A stretch of DNA of 9,107 nt, taken from positions 1 through 9,107 of the forward strand of contig CAVEFC010000044.1 in assembly GCA_963614875.1 (NCBI GenBank), read 5' to 3'. Source of the DNA: CAG-841 sp963614875 (GTDB taxonomy: Bacteria; Bacillota; Clostridia; Oscillospirales; CAG-272). A program made the position numbers and the translations under genes. Below, one piece after another: positions 4,537 to 9,107 of the stretch (the first letter of the stretch is position 1; each line of letters opens with the position of its first letter). The notes beneath the pieces are model-generated. The model made no database searches. It was given only the letters and a program-made list of their open reading frames with translations, and was not told the DNA's origin.

Positions 4537-6990
4537 TCAATCCAGCTCTTCAAAGGTGTAATATTCGTGATTTGCAAAGGCTTCGGCGTAGGTGCCTTTC
4601 TTTGCGCACAGGGTAAGATATCTTATTCTGTAGGTGTTAACGGTTTCGCCCGTCGAGCTTTGCGACTGAACGATTTTTGCAAAGGCATATTTTGCGATAT
4701 ATTCAACGCTTGAAGGAACTATTATAAGCGAAAGTGACGAGCCTGCGTCAACTATGCAGTATGCGGGCAAACGCTTTACCGTGGAGGGAATTGTCATTGT
4801 CTGCACTGCGGAGCTGCCCTGATATTTTATCAGAACGCCGTCGCCGGCAACAACAAAATCGCCCTTCTGGTTTGCAAGCCATTTTGTCGATTGGAATGCG
4901 TTTTCGCCTATATATACAACGCCCTTGGGGACGGAAAGATCATAAAGCTTTGTGCATCCGGCAAACGCGCTTGACGAAATAATATTGAGCGTGGAGGGAA
5001 GCGAAAGCTTTGTAAGCTTTGTACATCCGGAGAACGCGCTTGACGAAATATATTCCGTGCCTTCTTCAAAGGTTACGGTTTCAAGCATCGTGCAGTAAGC
5101 AAAAGCCATAGCTTCAACGGTTTTTATTCTTGCGGGAATTGTGACGTCCGTAAGAGCGTCGCAGCCGTAAAAGGTTCCTGCGGTTATCGAGGTGTCTTCC
5201 GAGCCTATATATATTTTCGTAAGACTGCGGCATCCGTAAAATGCGCCGGCGCCGACTCTTTTGAGCGAGGGAAGATTGCCGATATCGGTCATAAGAACGC
5301 AGTCGGCAAATGCCGAGGACGAAATTTCTTCGATATCCGACGGAAGCGTTACGGACGAAAGCTTTTTGCAGGATTCAAAGGTACGTTCGGGAACGACGGT
5401 AAAGCCGTTTTCTATCACCGCGCTCTCTATTCCCGAGGCGGAAAACACGCCTATTCCGAGCGATTTGAGCGTCGAGGGAATGACTGCCTTTTTGAGCTTT
5501 ATGCATTTTCCGAACGCAAAATCACCGATTGATTCCATGGAGGGAGTTATTTCAAAGCTTTCGAGAAGGTCGCAGGCAAAGAACGCATATGCGCCGACCG
5601 ATGTTACGTCATCCGAAAATTCGGTTTTGGAAAGCACGGTGCAGTTTGTGAACGCAAACGACGGAATTGCGGTTATATGCGGAGCATAAACGCTTTCGAG
5701 CGAGATGCAGTTCTGGAAAACGAACGCGCCTATTGTTCTTACGTTTTCAAGTCTTATATTTTCAAGCGAGGAGCAGTATCTGAAAGCGTATGCTTCTATT
5801 TCCGTCACAGCCGACGGAACGGTTATATCGGTGAGCTTCGAGCAGTAGTTGAACGCGTACTGCGATATTTTTTTCACGCCGGACGGAATCTCTATTTTTT
5901 TCAGGGCAATGCAGGAATCGAACATACCTGTCGGTATTTCGGTAAGAGCCGAGGGAAGCTTTACGCTTTCGAGCGCATAGCAGCCTCTGAAAAGGAACGC
6001 GCCGATATTGGTTGCACTCTCCGGTATTGTTGCCGATTTAAGCGAAGAGCAGTCGAGGAAAACATATGATCCGAGCGATTTGAGCGATTCGGGAAGAACG
6101 ATTTCTTCAAGCGATTTGCAGGCGTAAAATGCGCTTCCGCCTATTTCCGTTACGCCTTCGCTTATCACAAGCTTTTTAAGATCGGTTATTCCGGCGAACG
6201 CGCCGCCCTTTATCTTTTTTACATGAGAGGGAACGGTGAACGTTCCGTCGCTTATCGCGGATGAGGAAACGGGGAATATTTCAAGAATTTCGCCGCCGTC
6301 GCTGTAAAGCACGCCGTCGTCCGAGGAAAACTTGGTGTTTCCGTTTTCAACCCAGAATGAAGTTATTCCCGAGCAACCGTAAAATGCGCCGTAGCCTATA
6401 TCGGTAAGCGAGGCGGGAATTTCAACGGCGAATTTGTTTCCGCTTGCGGTTGCGCATCCGGCAAAGGCATAGCTTCCTATCGAGGTAAGCGAGCCTGCGT
6501 CGGAAAAGTCGAGCGATACGGAGGTGCAGTTCTGAAATGCGCTTGCGCCGATTGTCTTTATGCTTTTAGATATTTTGAATTCTTTAAGAGCCGTGCAGCC
6601 GTAGAATGCGTCATCTCCGATTTCGGTGATGTTGCAATCTCCGTGAAAGCTTATTTTTTCAAGCGCGGTACAGCCCATAAAAGCGCCGGCGTCTATTTTC
6701 GTGACGGAAGAATATATGGTCACTTCTTTAAGCGTGGTGCTTGAGGCGAATACCGAATCGCCTATCGCGCCGACGGCGTACTTGCCGTCTATACGGCTGA
6801 TTGTTATAACGGTTTCGTCCGTGCCGGAGTAGGCGACTATCGTTGCCTTGTTGTTTTCGTCCAGCGTGTACTTGTAAAGTCCGTTTTTGCTTGTCATTAT
6901 CTTTTCGTCGGCGGCTGATACGCACAGCGCGGCGGCGCAGATCATCAAGCACGCTGCAAGTATGATGGAAATTATGGTTTTTCGCTTCAT
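4537..6990 (-). CDS. BspA-like secreted leucine-rich repeat protein
   Basis: An 817-residue secreted protein built almost entirely of BspA-type leucine-rich repeats (LRR_5 family). The N-terminus is a classical signal peptide: basic MKRK, a hydrophobic core, and a probable signal peptidase I cut after VSA (residue 26). After about 60 residues comes a run of some 25-27 repeats of about 23 residues with the pattern IG..AF..C..L..v.IP..v. Examples are AFMGCTAL, AFYGCTAL and AFNYCSKL. One insertion in the middle (GVLYSDGGEIL region) and one near the end (ANQKGDFVVAGDGVLIKYQG) carry the family's typical 'display value' loops. No LPxTG, cell-wall repeat or membrane anchor is seen at the C-terminus (ends FEELD), so it is probably released or held non-covalently. 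Such proteins are common in gut Clostridia and in protists, and are linked to adhesion or protein binding; the partner here is unknown. GAAAGG at 7004-6999 supports the ATG. Confidence 0.93.
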   Translation of the reverse strand: MKRKTIISIILAACLMICAAALCVSAADEKIMTSKNGLYKYTLDENNKATIVAYSGTDETVITISRIDGKYAVGAIGDSVFASSTTLKEVTIYSSVTKIDAGAFMGCTALEKISFHGDCNITEIGDDAFYGCTALKEFKISKSIKTIGASAFQNCTSVSLDFSDAGSLTSIGSYAFAGCATASGNKFAVEIPASLTDIGYGAFYGCSGITSFWVENGNTKFSSDDGVLYSDGGEILEIFPVSSSAISDGTFTVPSHVKKIKGGAFAGITDLKKLVISEGVTEIGGSAFYACKSLEEIVLPESLKSLGSYVFLDCSSLKSATIPESATNIGAFLFRGCYALESVKLPSALTEIPTGMFDSCIALKKIEIPSGVKKISQYAFNYCSKLTDITVPSAVTEIEAYAFRYCSSLENIRLENVRTIGAFVFQNCISLESVYAPHITAIPSFAFTNCTVLSKTEFSDDVTSVGAYAFFACDLLESFEITPSMESIGDFAFGKCIKLKKAVIPSTLKSLGIGVFSASGIESAVIENGFTVVPERTFESCKKLSSVTLPSDIEEISSSAFADCVLMTDIGNLPSLKRVGAGAFYGCRSLTKIYIGSEDTSITAGTFYGCDALTDVTIPARIKTVEAMAFAYCTMLETVTFEEGTEYISSSAFSGCTKLTKLSLPSTLNIISSSAFAGCTKLYDLSVPKGVVYIGENAFQSTKWLANQKGDFVVAGDGVLIKYQGSSAVQTMTIPSTVKRLPAYCIVDAGSSLSLIIVPSSVEYIAKYAFAKIVQSQSSTGETVNTYRIRYLTLCAKKGTYAEAFANHEYYTFEELD
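4945..5050. repeat. Recent 69-bp tandem duplication inside the leucine-rich repeat gene
   Basis: Bases 4945-4981 and 5014-5050 match at 34 of 37 positions with an offset of 69 bases, exactly 23 codons or one leucine-rich repeat. Other repeats in the gene are related only at protein level. This points to repeat-unit duplication by slippage or unequal crossing over near the C-terminal end. Confidence 0.7.
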
Positions 6991-7052
6991 TTTCGGTGCC
7001 TTTCTTTTTTATTGCCGTTTGATTTACAAAAAAAGAGGTTAAATCTTACAAT

Positions 7053-7081
7053 AGTATATCATAATAAAAATATATTTGCAA
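7053..7081 (-). promoter_or_regulatory. Promoter of the leucine-rich repeat gene
   Basis: On the minus strand, TTGCAA (7081-7076), a 17-base spacer and TATACT (7058-7053), with an extended TGA before the -10 box. It lies about 60 bases upstream of the ATG, in the gap after the TauE/SafE pair, so the repeat protein can be expressed independently of those genes. Confidence 0.75.
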
Positions 7082-7118
7082 TAATAATCGGACTTTGTTT
7101 TGTAAAGTATTTTTGAAT

Positions 7119-7469
7119 TCACGGCTTTTTAAGGCTTTTCATTCCGCAGAGGACAAGAAACGCTCCGAACAATTTCCGCAGAAGAAGCGGACTTATGCTT
7201 TTTGCTGCCGTAAGTCCGAGGTACGCCCCGACTGTTCCGAACGCTCCTATGAAAATAACGGCAAGAGGATCTATATTTCTTTTCTTTATGTGTATCGGCA
7301 CGGCGGACGCCGCTCCCGCAACGAAAAACGAAAGATTTATTCCCTGCGCGGCAAGCTGCGCCGTATCGCGCACAAGCGTGAGATAAATAACGAGAAGTCC
7401 GCCGCCGCCGACGCCCGTGCCGGCGAGCGCGGAAGCGACGAAAGCCACGATGGCATCGAGTATTTTCAT
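7119..7469 (-). CDS. Half-length TauE/SafE (TSUP) family membrane protein, second of a pair
   Basis: A 116-residue hydrophobic protein with about four membrane helices, corresponding to one of the two repeats that make up a usual TauE/SafE anion exporter of about 250 residues. The glycine-rich motif AGTGVGGGGLLVIYLTL near the N-terminus is the family hallmark. Later segments (GINLSFFVAGAASAVP, GAFGTVGAYLGL, LLLRKLFGAFLVLCG) fit the repeat. I place the start at 7469 (MKILDAIVAF), because its ATG overlaps the upstream TGA as ATGA, the usual sign of translational coupling. The in-frame ATG at 7499 has no ribosome site and would overlap the neighbour by 34 bases. Its product probably pairs with the upstream half to form one transporter; family substrates include sulfite, sulfoacetate and other small organosulfur anions, and the substrate here is unknown. 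No terminator hairpin is visible between its stop and the next gene's promoter. Confidence 0.85.
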   Translation of the reverse strand: MKILDAIVAFVASALAGTGVGGGGLLVIYLTLVRDTAQLAAQGINLSFFVAGAASAVPIHIKKRNIDPLAVIFIGAFGTVGAYLGLTAAKSISPLLLRKLFGAFLVLCGMKSLKKP

Positions 7470-7870
7470 AGCTTTATCATCATACTTATGCCTGCCCATA
7501 CAACGAGCAGAGCAAAGATGAGCTTTGTTGTTTTTGAGCTGAGCTTATCGAGAAGCATCGCTCCGATAGCGCCGCCCGGAACCGCAAAAAGCATATAAAC
7601 TGCGCTGTCGGACGAGGAAAAGCATCCGCCCGAAAGATAAAACCCAAGCGAAGCCAAGGACATTATAACGGAGGAGCAGAGCGTTATGGCAAAGATATCC
7701 TTTGTACTGTATGCGCCGTCCTTTGCATATATTTTGGAAAGGAACAGTACGGTGAGTATTCCGCCCCCGGTGCCGAGAAGGCCGTTTACAACGCCGGAAA
7801 GTATGCCCGCAAGGGCAAAAAGCGCGATTCTTTTTTCCGCGCCGGTGCGGAGCGTGATTTTTTCGTTCAT
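7466..7870 (-). CDS. Half-length TauE/SafE (TSUP) family membrane protein, first of a pair
   Basis: A 134-residue protein with a short charged N-terminus (MNEKITLRTGAEKR) and about four hydrophobic helices. The motif SGVVNGLLGTGGGILTVLFL near the N-terminus matches the glycine-rich signature of a TauE/SafE repeat. CSSVIMSLASLGFYLSGG and AVPGGAIGAMLLDKLSSK are the following helices. It equals half of the usual transporter, with the other half in the coupled downstream gene, so the pair is probably a natural split rather than a broken gene: both frames are intact and overlap as ATGA. The ribosome site is weak (AAGGAA about 13 bases before the ATG). I found no convincing minus-strand promoter in the 120-base gap shared with the divergent uppP gene. 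Confidence 0.85.
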   Translation of the reverse strand: MNEKITLRTGAEKRIALFALAGILSGVVNGLLGTGGGILTVLFLSKIYAKDGAYSTKDIFAITLCSSVIMSLASLGFYLSGGCFSSSDSAVYMLFAVPGGAIGAMLLDKLSSKTTKLIFALLVVWAGISMMIKL

Positions 7871-7896
7871 TTTATTTTTATTTTCCTTATTTTCGG

Positions 7897-7925
7897 TTGT
7901 ATTTTATTTTATTTTATGCTATAAT
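7897..7925 (+). promoter_or_regulatory. Promoter of the uppP-ftsK operon
   Basis: TTGTAT (7897-7902), a 17-base spacer and a perfect TATAAT (7920-7925) preceded by an extended TGC. A second candidate -10 box TATACT with TGT before it lies at 7934-7939 but has a poor -35. The leader of roughly 58 bases contains a small hairpin, GCGGAAT (7941-7947) with ATTTCGC (7951-7957, one G-U pair), and has no T-tract. Confidence 0.75.
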
Positions 7926-7990
7926 TACTTTGTTATACTGGCGGAATAGTATTTCGCACCGCAAAGTGATGTAGCGGTCAGGAGGATATT

Positions 7991-8809
7991 TTGACCTTAA
8001 CGGAGGCTGTCGTTTGCGGAATAATTCAGGGCGCGGCGGAATTTCTGCCGATATCAAGCTCGGGACATCTTGCTCTTCTTCACGCGATGTTCGGGCTTAC
8101 CGATCCCGAAAGCTGTGTAACATTTGACGTTATGCTTCACCTTGCCACACTTGCGGCGGTGATATGCGTCTATTCAAACGATATTTTTTCGCTTATAAAG
8201 GCGATATTCACAATGCCCGCAAAGCTTTTCACGGGAAGAGCGAAGGAGCTTTCGGGGGCGGAGCGCTTTGCGCTTTATATAATCGTTGCGACCGTTCCGC
8301 TGGGACTTGCGTTTTTCATCGAGGACGCGGTGACGGGCATTGCGGCAAGCCCGAGGCTTATCGGCATTGCGCTGATAATCAACGGTTTTATGCTTCTGCT
8401 CGGCGACAGAGCGGGAAAAGGAAACCGATCCGCCGAGGAGCTGGGCGCGCCGAGAGCGCTTGCCGTGGGAATGTTTCAGCTTGCGGCGACAATCCCCGGG
8501 CTTTCGCGCTCGGGCACAACGATGACGGGCGGACTTATATGCGGACTCGATCGCGGTCAGGCGGTGAGATTTTCGTTTATAATGTCGGTGCCGGCGATAA
8601 TCGGTGCGAACCTTGTAAGCGCGGTGCGGATGATAAATTCGCCCGTGGAAACATCGCAGCTCGGAGTGTATGCCGTCGGAATGCTGTTTGCGGCGGTGAC
8701 GGGATTTTTTGCGCTGAAGCTGCTGAATTTTATCGCACGGAAAAAGAAGCTCGGAATATTTTCGGTCTACTGCTTTGCCGTCGGAGGCGCGGCGGTTGTA
8801 TTCGGATAA
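7991..8809 (+). CDS. uppP: Undecaprenyl-diphosphate phosphatase (UppP/BacA)
   Basis: Integral membrane phosphatase of 272 residues that removes one phosphate from undecaprenyl diphosphate at the outer face of the membrane. This recycles the lipid carrier for peptidoglycan and other wall polymers; higher levels give bacitracin tolerance. Both BacA signatures are intact. The Q-x-x-x-E motif is at 13-17 (QGAAE), continuing FLPISSSGHL to residue 27. The PGLSRSGTT motif is at 169-177, followed by GGLICGLDRGQAVRFSFIMS. Length and the multiple hydrophobic helices are as usual. The start is TTG with a perfect AGGAGG (7980-7985) five bases before it; no ATG nearby has a better site. The ftsK-like gene follows after 32 bases with no terminator between them, so the two are probably co-transcribed. 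Confidence 0.97.
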   Translation: MTLTEAVVCGIIQGAAEFLPISSSGHLALLHAMFGLTDPESCVTFDVMLHLATLAAVICVYSNDIFSLIKAIFTMPAKLFTGRAKELSGAERFALYIIVATVPLGLAFFIEDAVTGIAASPRLIGIALIINGFMLLLGDRAGKGNRSAEELGAPRALAVGMFQLAATIPGLSRSGTTMTGGLICGLDRGQAVRFSFIMSVPAIIGANLVSAVRMINSPVETSQLGVYAVGMLFAAVTGFFALKLLNFIARKKKLGIFSVYCFAVGGAAVVFG

Positions 8810-8841
8810 AAACAGGGAAGAAGGAAACGGAGGAAAATAAA

Positions 8842-9107
8842 TTGGCTGAAAAGAAAAACACATCGTCGAAAAACGATAAGCGCGGGAGCGCCGATTTCGT
8901 TGAGGAAGAAACAGACAAAAAAAGCAGACAGCAAAAGGAGAAAACGCCTTCGGATCCGTCGTCGGTCGGAAATCAGATAATCACAATAATTCTGTTTGCT
9001 GTCGCGCTTTTCGTTGGAATATGCTTTATCTGGCGCGATGACGTCGGCGTTATAGGAAAATTTATATTCGAAGGACTTTTCGGAGTGTTCGGCGGTTCGG
9101 CAATACT
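8842..9107 (+). CDS. FtsK/SpoIIIE-type DNA translocase, N-terminal fragment cut by the window end
   Basis: Only the first 88 or so codons are visible. A TTG start follows GGAGG (8829-8833) by eight bases. Residues 1-45 are strongly charged and low-complexity (K, E, D, S, T, Q). A first membrane helix follows (about 48-64, IITIILFAVALFVGICF), then a short polar turn (WRDDVGV) and a second hydrophobic stretch with FIFEGLFGVFGGSAI. This glycine-phenylalanine pattern (LFGVFGG) is typical of the N-terminal membrane region of Gram-positive FtsK/SpoIIIE proteins, which pump DNA through the division septum. The motor domain lies beyond the window, so the assignment rests on the membrane part alone. 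It is downstream of uppP in the same direction. Confidence 0.7.
   Translation, partial: MAEKKNTSSKNDKRGSADFVEEETDKKSRQQKEKTPSDPSSVGNQIITIILFAVALFVGICFIWRDDVGVIGKFIFEGLFGVFGGSAI

Noticed and set aside
4734..6069. Several plus-strand open frames of 82-142 codons opposite the leucine-rich repeat gene
   Set aside because: They arise from the repetitive codon pattern of the minus-strand gene and have no ribosome sites or promoters.
7470..7499. Longer start at 7499 for the second TauE/SafE half
   Set aside because: No ribosome site, a charged extension unlike the family, and a 34-base overlap with its neighbour, whereas the ATG at 7469 gives the classic ATGA coupling.
8174..8918. Minus-strand open frames opposite uppP and the ftsK-like gene
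   Set aside because: Arg/Lys/His-rich or otherwise non-protein-like translations in the shadow of well-identified plus-strand genes.
1..9107. CRISPR array, transposase, integrase or phage structural genes
   Set aside because: No regularly spaced repeat array and no recombinase or phage motif was seen in any translated frame; the repeats present are the tRNA half, the terminator arm and the leucine-rich repeat units.

Overview
The window looks like chromosome from a Gram-positive, low-to-moderate GC anaerobe of the Clostridia, probably an uncultured gut or rumen lineage. The basis is strong AGGAGG ribosome sites, frequent GTG/TTG starts, an L-box lysine riboswitch, a BspA-like secreted leucine-rich repeat protein and an uppP-ftsK pair. 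No species can be named from the sequence alone.

Left part (1-1662): an intact tRNA-Asn(GTT) with encoded CCA and a strong terminator. It is preceded by a truncated copy of its own 5' half and followed by two AT-rich genes of unknown function, each 202 codons. The second gene is a predicted single-pass membrane protein. The two genes have their own promoter. They are bracketed by a direct repeat made of the tRNA terminator's right arm and T-tract (233-253 and 1644-1663), which looks like the scar of an inserted cassette at a tRNA hot spot.

Middle part (1663-4526): a lysine-riboswitch-controlled amino acid ABC importer. A consensus promoter leads into an L-box aptamer, then a competing antiterminator/terminator pair, then binding lipoprotein, permease and ATPase. 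High lysine should form the terminator and stop transcription, so the importer is inferred to carry lysine or a close relative. The binding lipoprotein has its two lobes in reversed sequence order (lobe 2 first, lobe 1 last). It therefore appears to be a natural circular permutation of the SBP_bac_3 fold, and it is the most unusual feature of the window. A bidirectional terminator separates this operon from the convergent bspA-like gene.

Right part (4527-9107): on the minus strand lie an 817-residue secreted BspA-type leucine-rich repeat protein with its own promoter and, upstream of it, a translationally coupled pair of half-length TauE/SafE-family membrane proteins. On the plus strand a promoter drives uppP (undecaprenyl-diphosphate phosphatase, TTG start). 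The window ends inside the N-terminus of an FtsK/SpoIIIE-type DNA translocase, also with a TTG start. The uppP-ftsK part is core cell-envelope and chromosome-segregation machinery, while the tRNA-proximal part is accessory.
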